Source of the DNA: Chryseobacterium indologenes
Lineage (GTDB): Bacteria; Bacteroidota; Bacteroidia; Flavobacteriales; Weeksellaceae
NCBI GenBank assembly: GCA_002439165.1
Contig: DJTE01000045.1
Coordinates: 1-54,188, forward strand
Direction of reading: 5' to 3'
Length of the DNA stretch: 54,188 bases
A program made the translations under genes and the position numbers. Shown here piece after piece: positions 44,036 through 52,782 of this stretch; position 1 is the stretch's first letter; each line of letters begins with the position of its first letter. The notes beneath the pieces were generated by a model. The model did not search any database. It had not been told where the DNA came from and saw only the letters and a list, made by a program, of their open reading frames with translations.

Positions 44036-46174
44036 TTATTTTATCACTTTCATTTCATCGATCAGCCATTTGGAATCGGCATATTTGTCGATAATGAAAA
44101 GGATATATTTGGTATCTACCATAATATTTCTGCTGAAACGCGGGTCAAAGTTGATATCACTCATTGTTCCTTCCCACTGTCTGTCGAAGTTCAGTCCTAC
44201 AAGATTTCCGTAAGCATCCAGTGCCGGGCTTCCTGAGTTTCCTCCGGTGGTATGGTTGGTAGCAGTGAATCCTACCGGAACATCCCCTGTTTTATCTTTA
44301 TAAATTCCGTAATCTTTTTTATTGTAAAGATCGATCAGTTTTTTAGGAACATCAAATTCGTAGTCTCCCGGAACATATTTTTCAATAACTCCGGCCAAAT
44401 GGGTCTGGTATGCATAAGAAACAGCATCTCTCGGGTTAGAACCTTTTATTTTCCCATAGGTTACACGAAGGGTAGAATTGGCATCCGGGAAGAATTTTCT
44501 TTCTTTATCGGTCTGCATCTGCTGGGCCATGAACGTTTTCTGAAGAACATCTATTTTCCCCTGAAGAGTGGTATACTGAGGATCTGCAGTTTTCATATAC
44601 ATTTCTCTCATGGTAACGTATAACTGAAAAACAGGATCTTTTTTAAGGGTTTTGATGAGCTTGTCCGGATTAGAAAAAGCCTTGTCAATATCTGCATTCA
44701 GAGCGGCTCCGTTTACCTGAGCTCTTCCGGTAATGATAGAATTTTTCGACATTTCTTCAATCACAGGCATATTCTGATTCTCATCTTTATATTTGTTGAA
44801 TCCTGCCGGTAAGAACTGTGGTGCTGTTTTATTGGCATACAGTGCCAGCAATTTTGCCGTTACTCTGGCATCAAGATCCGCACTGTAATCCTTGTAGAAA
44901 GAAGTCAGTTTTGACTTTAATTTAGACAGTTCTTTTTCATCCATTCTTCCTGCTTCCACGGAGGCTATATAATCAAAATAATCACCGGCAAGTTTCAGGG
45001 TTTCTGCATTTCTCACCACTTCTGTGTAGTAAGCATTGTTCAGAGCGTAAGGAGCCTGATCATTGTACAGTTTATTCAGCTGGTCAAGAGTAGCTTTAAT
45101 TTCATGATTCTTGGCTACGAGAGAGCCTTCATACATGACTTTTTTCTCTACCGCTCCGGATTTTTTCAGTCCTTCCACTTCTCCGATCCATTTCTTCCAG
45201 TAATTGGCTACTGATGCATATTTTGAAGAATACTTAATTCGGGTTTCGTTGTCTGTACGCATTTTTTCATCAAGCGTCTTCAGGGCTACCTCACGTACGG
45301 CAATTCTGGCAGGATCAATATCTGTCATGATCTTTTCCACTGCAACAGCCGGAAGATATTCCGTCGTTCTTCCCGGGAATCCGAAAACAAAGGTGAAATC
45401 ATTTTCATTTTTATCTTTTATGGAAACCGGAAGGTAATGTTTCGGAACGTAAGGAATGTTGTCTGCCGAATATTCTGCCGGTTTGTTGTCTTTACCTGCA
45501 TAAATCCTGAAGATAGAGAAATCTCCGGTATGTCTTGGCCAAACCCAGTTATCCGTATCGCTTCCGAACTTCCCTATGCTTTGAGGCGGTGCCCCTACCA
45601 AACGGATATCTTTATAGGTCTCAATAGTATAAGCATAGTATTTGTTGCCATAATACATGGGCTTTACAGAGATCGACTGATAAGATTCTATTTTCTGGGA
45701 ATTTTTATAGATCTCTATATTCTTAGCGATCTTTTTAGCCAGTTCAGGTTCTACAAGGTTGTCTGTACCTTCCAGAATCTGATCGGTCACTTCTTTGATA
45801 TCAACAATGAAATCTACTTTTACCCCCGGATTCGGAAGCTCCCCCTGAGGATTCTTTGCCCAGAAACCATTGGATAAAAGATCATTCTGAACGGTTGAAT
45901 GCGCCTGGATCTGTCCGTATCCGCAGTGGTGATTGGTTAATAATAATCCTTTAGGAGAAATGATTTCTGCGGTACATCCGCCGTTGAACTGCACTACTGC
46001 ATCTTTTATGCTGGGCTTCTGGGTATTGAAAATATCTTTGGCAGAGATCTTCATTCCCAGGTCCTTCATTTCCTTCTCATTCAGCTCGGTAGGAATCCAC
46101 ATTCCTCCATACTGTTGTGCAAATGCCATTGCAGCCGGCAAAATAAATACGGATAAAAGTATCTTTTTTGTCAT
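44036..46174 (-). CDS. S46 family dipeptidyl-peptidase, DPP11-type
   Basis: 712 residues from ATG 46174 (MTKKILLSVF), which opens a signal peptide ending AFAQQ; the frame extends further upstream but without signal character. S46 hallmarks: GGMWIPTEL start, catalytic His in TNHHCGYG (about 78), and the catalytic Ser S647 in GGNSGSP. Arg665 lies 18 residues after that Ser, in LNFDRQW. In Porphyromonas gingivalis the residue at this spacing (673 versus Ser655) is Arg in DPP11, which cleaves Asp/Glu-Xaa dipeptides, and Gly in DPP7. So this one probably releases acidic dipeptides in the periplasm. Monocistronic, with a strong terminator. Confidence 0.9.
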   Translation of the reverse strand: MTKKILLSVFILPAAMAFAQQYGGMWIPTELNEKEMKDLGMKISAKDIFNTQKPSIKDAVVQFNGGCTAEIISPKGLLLTNHHCGYGQIQAHSTVQNDLLSNGFWAKNPQGELPNPGVKVDFIVDIKEVTDQILEGTDNLVEPELAKKIAKNIEIYKNSQKIESYQSISVKPMYYGNKYYAYTIETYKDIRLVGAPPQSIGKFGSDTDNWVWPRHTGDFSIFRIYAGKDNKPAEYSADNIPYVPKHYLPVSIKDKNENDFTFVFGFPGRTTEYLPAVAVEKIMTDIDPARIAVREVALKTLDEKMRTDNETRIKYSSKYASVANYWKKWIGEVEGLKKSGAVEKKVMYEGSLVAKNHEIKATLDQLNKLYNDQAPYALNNAYYTEVVRNAETLKLAGDYFDYIASVEAGRMDEKELSKLKSKLTSFYKDYSADLDARVTAKLLALYANKTAPQFLPAGFNKYKDENQNMPVIEEMSKNSIITGRAQVNGAALNADIDKAFSNPDKLIKTLKKDPVFQLYVTMREMYMKTADPQYTTLQGKIDVLQKTFMAQQMQTDKERKFFPDANSTLRVTYGKIKGSNPRDAVSYAYQTHLAGVIEKYVPGDYEFDVPKKLIDLYNKKDYGIYKDKTGDVPVGFTATNHTTGGNSGSPALDAYGNLVGLNFDRQWEGTMSDINFDPRFSRNIMVDTKYILFIIDKYADSKWLIDEMKVIK

Positions 46175-46629
46175 AATCAAAATTTTGCCCCAATTTACAA
46201 AGAAAATTAAGAATATAGCCATAAAAAGGCGGTGAAAATTCGCTTTTGTGTGGTTTAAAACGGAGTAACAGAGACTGGAGACCTGGATCTGATGAATGGT
46301 GATTGGCCAGTTTTGCCGCTCAAGGGGAAGAGAGATAATAGATGGATGGATAATAGACGGGTAGATAATAGATATTCAGACTGAAAATCATTCGTTTAAC
46401 AATAAGAAAATAAGTCAAAAAAACTGGCTTTTGCTGATGGAAGCTACAAAGCTGCCACCTATTACCTAAAATCCGACAGAGTTTACCTCACAGAAGGCTT
46501 TATTCCCATATAAAAACCTCTTAAATCTCTATCTTCCATTCTTCATCTTCCCGCTTTCCTGCTTTTCCTATGGCGTAATTTTTGTTGATTATGACTGAAC
46601 TTAATATTAATATATTTAAATTACTTATC
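46175..46629. other. Intergenic DNA with dispersed repeat family 2, copy B
   Basis: Between the divergent S46 peptidase and NlpE-like genes. A TAAATTGG (minus strand, 46196-46189) one mismatch from TAnnTTTG may serve the peptidase. TAATTTTTG at 46576-46584 is one base too long for a -7 box of the lipoprotein gene. The rest is repeat family 2. Confidence 0.5.
46303..46468. repeat. Dispersed repeat family 2, copy B
   Basis: Matches 41683-41852 with the same order of blocks, ending in one and a half ACCTATT units in place of six. Confidence 0.65.
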
Positions 46630-47127
46630 ATGTTAAAAAGCAAAATGTTAATCCTGGGAATTGCATCCGCAGTATTTCTGGCATCATGTACAAAAGAAAA
46701 AAGCGAGGGTGAGCCTGCCAATCCTGAATCAGATTCAGCAACGGTACAGACTCAGACGCCTCCGTCAGACAGCAGTATTACCAAAGCTACTCCTTCTGCG
46801 CCGGGCGATACTTCAGAAAATGCTCTGGACTGGCCGGGAACTTATGACGCGGTGGTTCCATGTGCGGACTGTCCGGGAATAAAAACTTCCTTAACTCTCA
46901 ACAACGACAAAACATTCAGCATTACTGAGGAATACATTGACAGGAAATCAAAATCTGATGATAAAGGTTCTTTTGAATGGGATGCAACGGGAAGTATCAT
47001 TACTTTAAAAGGCAAAACAGCCAAATATAAATACAAAGTAGGCGAAAATATGCTTATCCAGCTTGATATGGATGGCAAAGAGATAGACGGACCGAACAAG
47101 GATCTGTACGTTTTTAAGAAAAAATAA
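46630..47127 (+). CDS. NlpE-like copper resistance lipoprotein
   Basis: 165 residues from ATG 46630 (MLKSKMLILG), with a lipobox FLASC (Cys about 19). A Ser/Thr/Pro-rich linker (about 25-60) leads to an NlpE N-terminal domain: WPGTYDAVVPCADCPGIKT with the CxxC signature, then LTLNNDKTFSI and the final strands. NlpE senses envelope stress or copper in Enterobacteria; Bacteroidota homologues are mostly uncharacterised. Upstream in-frame ATG at 46582 is rejected because it precedes the signal peptide. A terminator overlaps the stop codon. Confidence 0.85.
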   Translation: MLKSKMLILGIASAVFLASCTKEKSEGEPANPESDSATVQTQTPPSDSSITKATPSAPGDTSENALDWPGTYDAVVPCADCPGIKTSLTLNNDKTFSITEEYIDRKSKSDDKGSFEWDATGSIITLKGKTAKYKYKVGENMLIQLDMDGKEIDGPNKDLYVFKKK

Positions 47128-47148
47128 AGGCTCAGGCCTTTATTTTTT
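47119..47148. terminator. Bidirectional terminator between the lipoprotein and MgtC-like genes
   Basis: AAAAAATAAAGG (47119-47130) pairs perfectly with CCTTTATTTTTT (47137-47148) around CTCAGG. It includes the TAA stop codon of the plus-strand gene and lies 11 bases past the minus-strand gene. Confidence 0.85.
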
Positions 47149-47158
47149 TGCTTTTATT

Positions 47159-47803
47159 TTAAAACTGATAAGCGATAATTTTAGGATCACTGATAAGGCT
47201 CTGAATTATTTTATCGTGGTCTTTATTATCTCCCGTGAGCTTCCAGGTAACGGCAAGATTATCTTTGGTATACTGAAGCTTGATTAGAAGGTGTTTTAAA
47301 TGATGATCTTCAAATACTTTTTCGCAATACTTTATATCTTCCTTCCCGGAAACCGCTATTCTGTATTCCCTGATTTTGTGACGGTTGTCTATGAATTCCT
47401 GAAGATAGATCAATGCGCTTAAAATAAGCAGAACCAGGGCGGTTCCTACAAGGGCAAGATAAACATAGCCGGATCCTACCGCCATTCCAATGGAAGCCGT
47501 TGCCCAGATGGTTGTTGCCGTTGTGATCCCGTCGATTTTATTGTCTCCTTTAAAGATGACCCCTGCCCCCAGAAATCCGATTCCCGTAATAATATTAGCC
47601 GCCAGACGGTCCGGATTCTCCACTCCGATTCTAACGGAAAGCATGGTAAACAGGCAGGATCCGAAACATACCAGAATAAAAGTACGCAATCCGGCCGATT
47701 TGTTCCGGTATTCTCTTTCTGCTCCGATCAGAAGCCCGAGGATAACAGAAATCAGGATCAGCAGCAGTTCATTTTGGACGGAATGGTCCTGTAAAAATTC
47801 CAT
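47159..47803 (-). CDS. MgtC/SapB family membrane protein
   Basis: 214 residues from ATG 47803 (MEFLQDHSVQNE). I choose this start because the open frame reaching back to 47965 would add residues not seen in MgtC. The four to five membrane helices carry the MgtC signature: LISVILGLLIGAEREYRNKSAGLRT, NIITGIGFLGAGVIFK, and GITTATTIWATASIGMAVGSG. A cytoplasmic ACT-like tail (about 140-214) follows. Family members relate to Mg2+-limited growth and, in pathogens, to F-ATPase regulation; the Bacteroidota role is unknown. Confidence 0.9.
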   Translation of the reverse strand: MEFLQDHSVQNELLLILISVILGLLIGAEREYRNKSAGLRTFILVCFGSCLFTMLSVRIGVENPDRLAANIITGIGFLGAGVIFKGDNKIDGITTATTIWATASIGMAVGSGYVYLALVGTALVLLILSALIYLQEFIDNRHKIREYRIAVSGKEDIKYCEKVFEDHHLKHLLIKLQYTKDNLAVTWKLTGDNKDHDKIIQSLISDPKIIAYQF

Positions 47804-47898
47804 GTAGATATAAAATTTAGCCAAAATAAAATTACAATAAAAAAACATACTCCCCACGCAGATTTCTGCGGTTTTTAACAATATCCGATTTAATTGAA

Positions 47899-47906
47899 TA
47901 TTTTTG
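47899..47906 (+). promoter_or_regulatory. -7 promoter box candidate upstream of the immunity-like island
   Basis: TATTTTTG (TAnnTTTG), 131 bases before the ATG at 48038, leaving a long leader. Only one -7-type match is visible in this gap. Confidence 0.35.
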
Positions 47907-48037
47907 TATCTGCAAAGCTCTGTAATCAGGAAACTTTCTTCCTGGGAAATATAAAAACAGAGCACCCGGATTTTACAGGCTTATCAGAGACGCCGAAATC
48001 CGGTGATCCTACAATATGGTAATAAAAAAAAGAATTT

Positions 48038-48436
48038 ATGGATACAGAAATTTCACACTTCTGGCTGGGATATTTCAGAAGCGAAGAGGAGTTTTATAGT
48101 TTTGTGGAAGAGAATGACGATTATTATATCGGTGAAGAGTCTGATGACCAATATGTTTCAAAGTTTGCCGAATCACAGCACATCAACTGGTTCGACTATG
48201 ATTTTTTAGAATATGGTTTTGAGGATGAAAGGCTGGGGATCTATGAAAAGTTTTCGGAGTATTCTTATGCTGATGAATGGCTCCCGGTGATAGAGCAGAA
48301 AATCAACGAGCTTGGAATGGATACCCCTGTGAATGCCATTATTTTTGCCAGCAGATTTGTCATTCCCCAACCTGTTTCCGTGGAAACGGATGATTACTCC
48401 CTGTATTATATGGGCGAAGTTGAATTTAAGGTTTAG
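48038..48436 (+). CDS. Imm22-like immunity protein
   Basis: 132 residues, acidic, no signal peptide. The opening SHFWLGYFRSEEEFYSFVEE, the middle SKFAESQHINWFDYDFLE and the closing IIFASRF...YYMGEVEF match the Immunity protein 22 pattern, a family predicted to neutralise polymorphic toxins. First gene of the plus-strand island and 5 bases upstream of the next one. Assignment is from memory of the family pattern. Confidence 0.7.
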   Translation: MDTEISHFWLGYFRSEEEFYSFVEENDDYYIGEESDDQYVSKFAESQHINWFDYDFLEYGFEDERLGIYEKFSEYSYADEWLPVIEQKINELGMDTPVNAIIFASRFVIPQPVSVETDDYSLYYMGEVEFKV

Positions 48437-48441
48437 TTCTT

Positions 48442-49002
48442 ATGAACAGAAAATCGATAAAGGATCATGAAAACCTGCTGTGTGTTTTCATGATCCTTCT
48501 TGATCAGGGAGCACTCCAGCCCTATGCTGTTTCTTCATGGGCAGATTCTGTACTTGCTTCTGAAGAGGAGTCTGAGTATGCCTTCATTGAGATTTCCACT
48601 ACCCGAAACGGATATGATATGATGCAGATCCTGCGTAATAATTCCGGAGGTGCAGATCCTGAAATCGTTTCCAGAGCGATCCTCGGTCTCTTATATCATC
48701 AGCTCCGGACGGAAGAAATACCCATGAAAAAGGCAACCGGCATTGCCACTCATATTTCTTTTGAAGAAAGCCTTTCTTCAGACGAGCAGTTTCTGCTTTA
48801 CCGATATTATGATTACGGAGAATTCAATTCTGATGAAAATTATGAAGCCCTGAAACTTTATAAAAATAATTTTTTCCAGCTGCTTGGCATTTATCGTGAA
48901 TTTCATTCAGGTAATGATGAAAAATGGCCTGAGATCAATGAAAGACTTAAACAGGATCTTGAAGAAAAACTTAAAATCATTAAACAGCAGTATCCTTACT
49001 GA
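48442..49002 (+). CDS. Small cytoplasmic protein of unknown function, immunity-like context
   Basis: 186 residues, no signal or membrane segments, mostly helical and acidic (SVLASEEESEYAFIEIS, SYNxx-free tail ending LKIIKQQYPY). I do not recognise it. It starts 5 bases after the Imm22-like gene and is almost certainly cotranscribed with it. Size, acidity and position are those of an immunity protein, but this is inferred from context. Confidence 0.6.
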   Translation: MNRKSIKDHENLLCVFMILLDQGALQPYAVSSWADSVLASEEESEYAFIEISTTRNGYDMMQILRNNSGGADPEIVSRAILGLLYHQLRTEEIPMKKATGIATHISFEESLSSDEQFLLYRYYDYGEFNSDENYEALKLYKNNFFQLLGIYREFHSGNDEKWPEINERLKQDLEEKLKIIKQQYPY

Positions 49003-49057
49003 GATGAGTCTTATTTTTAATTGAAATTTTAGTTATCTTAGATTCAATAAACTAACC

Positions 49058-49528
49058 ATGAAAAAACTGTTATCTCTTTTTCTGATGCTTCAGATGATGT
49101 GGCTGTCTGCTCAACAGAAATGCCCGCTGAAGTATGTATATCATGTGGATAGTCTTCAGGATAAAGGAATTGTCAGGCTGTCTGTAACCAATACCGGTTC
49201 TGAAAAAATTAAGATCAATAAAGATTTTTCCGCTTACAGAATGCAGCTGGCGGACATTTACGAGAAAAGTCCCGATCCAGGTGTCGCTATAAAGCATACA
49301 GCCGATGTAGACTGCATTAACTGTATTAAAAAGACAAAGAAACTGAAACCCGGACAAACCTATACGTATTCTATTCCTATCCAAGAAACCATACAATACC
49401 GTGACCTGATATTCGGAAAGACCTACCGTTTCAAGCTGTGGTTTGACCTTATTGATATGACACCGGAAAACTGTTTCAATGGTCATTTTACCAGTGATGA
49501 AATTATATATGAAAGAATAAACAGATAA
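49058..49528 (+). CDS. Small secreted protein, Ig-like, function unknown
   Basis: 156 residues with a signal peptide (about 1-18, ending LSAQ). The mature part has an Ig-like strand pattern (GIVRLSVTNTGSEKIKINKD, LKPGQTYTYSIPI) and a CINC pair around residue 89 plus two further Cys, suitable for disulfides. I do not recognise the family. It begins 55 bases after the previous gene. Confidence 0.62.
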   Translation: MKKLLSLFLMLQMMWLSAQQKCPLKYVYHVDSLQDKGIVRLSVTNTGSEKIKINKDFSAYRMQLADIYEKSPDPGVAIKHTADVDCINCIKKTKKLKPGQTYTYSIPIQETIQYRDLIFGKTYRFKLWFDLIDMTPENCFNGHFTSDEIIYERINR

Positions 49529-49573
49529 GAAATCGTTCACTCTGTAACCTGTCTTAATACCGGAACTGCCGTT

Positions 49574-50209
49574 ATGAATAAAAGAATCGTCATCCTTAAT
49601 GTTATTATCATCCTGCTGGTTGTCACCGTTTATATTTTCGGGGGTTACTTCATCAATTATCCCTCCCGGTTTAATCCTCTGCGAATGATCCGTGAAAGCG
49701 GCATCCAGTATTTGCCTGCTATTTTTGCTGCCACCGCTTTAGTTGCTTATCTGGTCAGCAGCCTGGATATTAAAAAATTAAGCTTCAAAAATAAGTTTAT
49801 GAGGATATTTCCTATTCTGAATCTGCTCGTTTTTGCATTTTTTGTTTATACAGCAGTAAGCCGTTTTATGGAAAATAAAAGGGAACTTTCCAAAAGAGAA
49901 AATTATTATATTCAGGAAGCCAAAGCGGACATTAAAAATGATAGCGTCATCAGAATGTACGGCAGTGGATTTTTCATTCCACAGTATGATCAAAAGACAA
50001 TGAACAGTATAGACAGTATCCGGAAAAAATATGGTATCACAGCTAAAAATTCCGGCTGCATTTTTGATCATATGGACGTTAAAGCACAGGAAAAATACAT
50101 TGAACTGACAGAAATTTATCTGGAAAGGAGGAACGGAAAAAACTGGGAAGAAAGAATGAACAGAGAGATTGAAGTTCTGAAGAAAACTAAAAATCCGGAA
50201 AGTAAATAA
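49574..50209 (+). CDS. Small membrane protein of unknown function
   Basis: 211 residues. Three membrane helices are visible: about 5-26 (VILNVIIILLVVTVYIFGGY), about 48-66 and about 79-98 (PILNLLVFAFFVYTAV); a soluble charged tail of about 110 residues follows. No motif is recognised. It lies 45 bases after the Ig-like secreted gene and 41 before the DUF6000-like gene. Confidence 0.6.
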   Translation: MNKRIVILNVIIILLVVTVYIFGGYFINYPSRFNPLRMIRESGIQYLPAIFAATALVAYLVSSLDIKKLSFKNKFMRIFPILNLLVFAFFVYTAVSRFMENKRELSKRENYYIQEAKADIKNDSVIRMYGSGFFIPQYDQKTMNSIDSIRKKYGITAKNSGCIFDHMDVKAQEKYIELTEIYLERRNGKNWEERMNREIEVLKKTKNPESK

Positions 50210-50250
50210 TATTTTGCCTCAAGAAACCCATATAGCAATACTATTCCAAT

Positions 50251-50922
50251 ATGAACGAAGATCTTCAAAACGAAATGTATTTACACTCGGCAGGAGCCAC
50301 GGTAAGACATTCATCCATATTTACTCATCTGGTAAGTTATAAAAATGATTTCCAGCTCAGCGAGGAATTCATTGATAAATGGGTAGTTCCTTTTTATATG
50401 AATATAAGAGATACTTCCGGTTCCTGGACCGAAGAAATAAAACACCTTAAGGACGAGATTACTGAAGAAGTAATCCTGGCTCTTTTGGGCGACTTCAACT
50501 GGAGGACCAGAACAGTGGGAGCCTACCTTTCTGCTGTAAAAAATCACGAACATCATATTGATATTATAGGCACTCATTTTCTTAAAAGTGAAGTATGCTA
50601 TGCAGGTGATCTTTATGCCCTTATTCTGGCTTTTTATAATAATGAGAAGACAATGGAATATCTTGATCAGTATCTGAATTATTATCTGCAAAAACCTCAT
50701 CTTTATTTTGACCAGGAAAGTGTTTTACAAACCGTTGTTTATCTCGACAGAATCAATAAAACCAATCATTTTGCAAAATATACAGATGACTGGAAAAAAA
50801 TGCAGGAATACAGAAACGGAGGATTTCCTGTACACAAATCTTACAACGTCTATAATATAAGTACAGAACAGCTATCTTCTCAGATAAGTCTTCTGTATGA
50901 ACTTAGAAAATGCTGTTTATAA
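50251..50922 (+). CDS. DUF6000-like protein
   Basis: 223 residues, cytoplasmic, with the pattern I associate with DUF6000: an N-terminal FIDKWVVPFYMNI, the central LLGDFNWRTRTVGAYLSAV and then a helical HEAT-like tail (GDLYALILAFYNNEKTMEYL). The family is of unknown function and often sits among toxin immunity genes. It starts 41 bases after the membrane-protein gene and the next gene starts 11 bases after its stop. Confidence 0.6.
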   Translation: MNEDLQNEMYLHSAGATVRHSSIFTHLVSYKNDFQLSEEFIDKWVVPFYMNIRDTSGSWTEEIKHLKDEITEEVILALLGDFNWRTRTVGAYLSAVKNHEHHIDIIGTHFLKSEVCYAGDLYALILAFYNNEKTMEYLDQYLNYYLQKPHLYFDQESVLQTVVYLDRINKTNHFAKYTDDWKKMQEYRNGGFPVHKSYNVYNISTEQLSSQISLLYELRKCCL

Positions 50923-50933
50923 TACAAAATACA

Positions 50934-51245
50934 ATGGCTATTGCAAAAAAAGGACTCCGAAAAATCGTTGTAGACGATGAAATCTTCTACTGGAAAATAA
51001 GAAAAGCCGTTTCACACAGAGAGGGTCATGATTCGGATTATGGAATACCCGTGCGGCACGAAAGCGAAGGACAGCTTCTTCTGATCTATACCGGATTCTG
51101 CAGATCCGGATATTATGGCAGAATGCCTATGAAAATCACACCGTACCTGATCCGTTCCAAAATAAAGGAAGCCATGAAACAGGGCTGGAAGTATAACGAA
51201 CCGGGAAAAGCTGTGGAACTTATCAACGGAAAGCTATTCTTCTAA
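50934..51245 (+). CDS. Small basic protein of unknown function
   Basis: 103 residues from ATG 50934 (MAIAKKGLRKIVVDDEIFYW), preferred to the upstream frame that would overlap the DUF6000-like gene. It is basic, with a VVDDEIFYWKIRK strand and a YLIRSKIKEAMKQGWKYNEPG helix; I know of similar small orphans in Bacteroidota immunity loci but not what they do. It lies between the DUF6000-like and PP2C-like genes, with gaps of 11 and 19 bases. Confidence 0.6.
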   Translation: MAIAKKGLRKIVVDDEIFYWKIRKAVSHREGHDSDYGIPVRHESEGQLLLIYTGFCRSGYYGRMPMKITPYLIRSKIKEAMKQGWKYNEPGKAVELINGKLFF

Positions 51246-51264
51246 CGGTTATTAATTATTATTG

Positions 51265-51996
51265 ATGAATATTTATTCTGCTATACAGATCGGAGAGTAT
51301 CATACCAACCAATGCGAAGACCATCTGATGATCCGAAAAATAGGTTTGGACAAAATCATCTGTGCCGTTATGGATGGATGTTCTACCGCTTTGGACAGTC
51401 ATTTCGCCTCTGTTCTGATTGGGAAAATATTACGGAAAGCCGTTATTGAAAAAGGATATAAAGATTTATATGAAACACCTCCTGAAAGTATAGACGAGGA
51501 GCTTAAAGACATTATGCGAAGTGTCTTCAGAGAAGTGTCTCTTGTAAAAAAGCAGCTGATGCTGGACGAAAAAGAGCTGCTGGCTACTCTGATCATCCTG
51601 TTCTACAATATAAAAGAAGATAAAGGAATCATTCTAAGCATCGGAGACGGAGTAATCTGCATCAATGGAAAAATAACGGAATACGACAGAGACAATAAGC
51701 CTGATTATTTAGTGTATCATCTTCATGAGGATTTTGATGACTGGTATTCCCGGCAGCAGCAGAAGGTGTTTTTCGAAAACCAGAAGGATGTTTCTATTGC
51801 TACGGACGGAATCCTCACTTTTACCCAGGTAAAGAAAGCAAATACTGAGAATGAAATCGATTTTATCCAATATCTGATGACTGATTTTACCTATCATGAG
51901 ACTGAAGAGATGCTCAACAGAAAGCTTAAACATCTGGAACAGCATTATGGTGTAAAACCTACGGATGACCTCGCGATGATCAGAATCATTCTATAA
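51265..51996 (+). CDS. PP2C-type protein phosphatase
   Basis: 243 residues from ATG 51265. PP2C metal-site motifs can be followed in order: QCEDHLMI (Asp, motif 1), VMDGCST (Asp-Gly, the usual DGxGG reduced to DGCST), ILSIGDGVICI, SIATDGILTF (Asp-Gly), and PTDDLAMIRI (terminal Asp pair). So both Mn2+/Mg2+-binding Asp sets are kept and catalysis is likely. No membrane or regulatory domain is attached. No cognate kinase gene lies in this window. Last gene of a tight three-gene run with the DUF6000-like and small basic proteins. Confidence 0.8.
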   Translation: MNIYSAIQIGEYHTNQCEDHLMIRKIGLDKIICAVMDGCSTALDSHFASVLIGKILRKAVIEKGYKDLYETPPESIDEELKDIMRSVFREVSLVKKQLMLDEKELLATLIILFYNIKEDKGIILSIGDGVICINGKITEYDRDNKPDYLVYHLHEDFDDWYSRQQQKVFFENQKDVSIATDGILTFTQVKKANTENEIDFIQYLMTDFTYHETEEMLNRKLKHLEQHYGVKPTDDLAMIRIIL

Positions 51997-52020
51997 GATA
52001 TATTTTAAAGAAATAAATAC

Positions 52021-52028
52021 TAGATTTG
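52021..52028 (+). promoter_or_regulatory. -7 promoter box of the lipoprotein at 52051
   Basis: TAGATTTG (TAnnTTTG), 22 bases before a TTG start codon. Confidence 0.5.
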
Positions 52029-52050
52029 TACACCCACAAAATAAATAGTC

Positions 52051-52782
52051 TTGAAAAAAATCTTTCCTATACTGGTTTTATGCCTACTGTTCTTCTACTC
52101 ATGCCAAAAAAAGGAAAAAACCGCTGCTCTGCCCTCAAAACAGGATTCTGTAAAAACCGTTAAGAATGATAAGGTAACAGATGCCGGGCTTCCAGCTGAA
52201 TCTTTTAAAACAGCCGCTAAAGCTGAAGATCTGGTTCCGGGGGGCTATGAAATACAATATGATGCGGAAGGCGATCTCAATCAGGACGGTCTTCCGGATA
52301 TGGCGCTGGTGGTAAGAAAGAAAAATGATTCACTGAGCGAAAGAAAGATGATGATCCTGCTTAGAAACCCGGATCAATCTTACAGAGTGGACAAAATATC
52401 AGATAAGGTCTTTCCTGCTGAATACAATGAATATGGGTATAAAATGCACGACCCGGAAGATATCAGCATTACGAAAGGAGAGCTGCATATCAATTTATAT
52501 GACATAGGACCCAACGGAAATATGTTCAGCAAATTCAAATACCTGAACGGATCCCTGATCCTTACTTATGTGGAAACATACAATATGGGAGCCGGATCTC
52601 ATTCTGCGTTATACTATGAACCGATGAAAGGAAAACTGATCCACGAGACCGTGAACACTATGGAAGAGGATATGCCTTCTGAATCGAAAACCATTCTTCT
52701 GAAAAAAGAGCAGTACCTGTTTGAAAAAACATCGCCGGAAGAAGTGGTGATAAAAGTTTATAATATGATTAATCACGAATAG
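52051..52782 (+). CDS. Lipoprotein with a calcium-loop-like motif
   Basis: 243 residues. The start is TTG at 52051: a stop codon lies just upstream in frame and no ATG precedes the signal sequence KKIFPILVLCLLFFYSCQ, whose lipobox Cys is about residue 18. The mature protein contains GDLNQDGLPDMALV (about 74-87), the D-x-N-x-D-G-x-x-D loop of EF-hand/dockerin/FG-GAP proteins, usually Ca2+-binding. The rest is beta-rich with no motif. It carries its own -7 box, so it is separate from the preceding run. Function unknown. Confidence 0.75.
   Translation: MKKIFPILVLCLLFFYSCQKKEKTAALPSKQDSVKTVKNDKVTDAGLPAESFKTAAKAEDLVPGGYEIQYDAEGDLNQDGLPDMALVVRKKNDSLSERKMMILLRNPDQSYRVDKISDKVFPAEYNEYGYKMHDPEDISITKGELHINLYDIGPNGNMFSKFKYLNGSLILTYVETYNMGAGSHSALYYEPMKGKLIHETVNTMEEDMPSESKTILLKKEQYLFEKTSPEEVVIKVYNMINHE

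Noticed and set aside
47804..47965. Upstream extension of the MgtC-like protein
   Set aside because: The added residues are not MgtC-like; MEFLQDHSVQNE at 47803 fits the family start.
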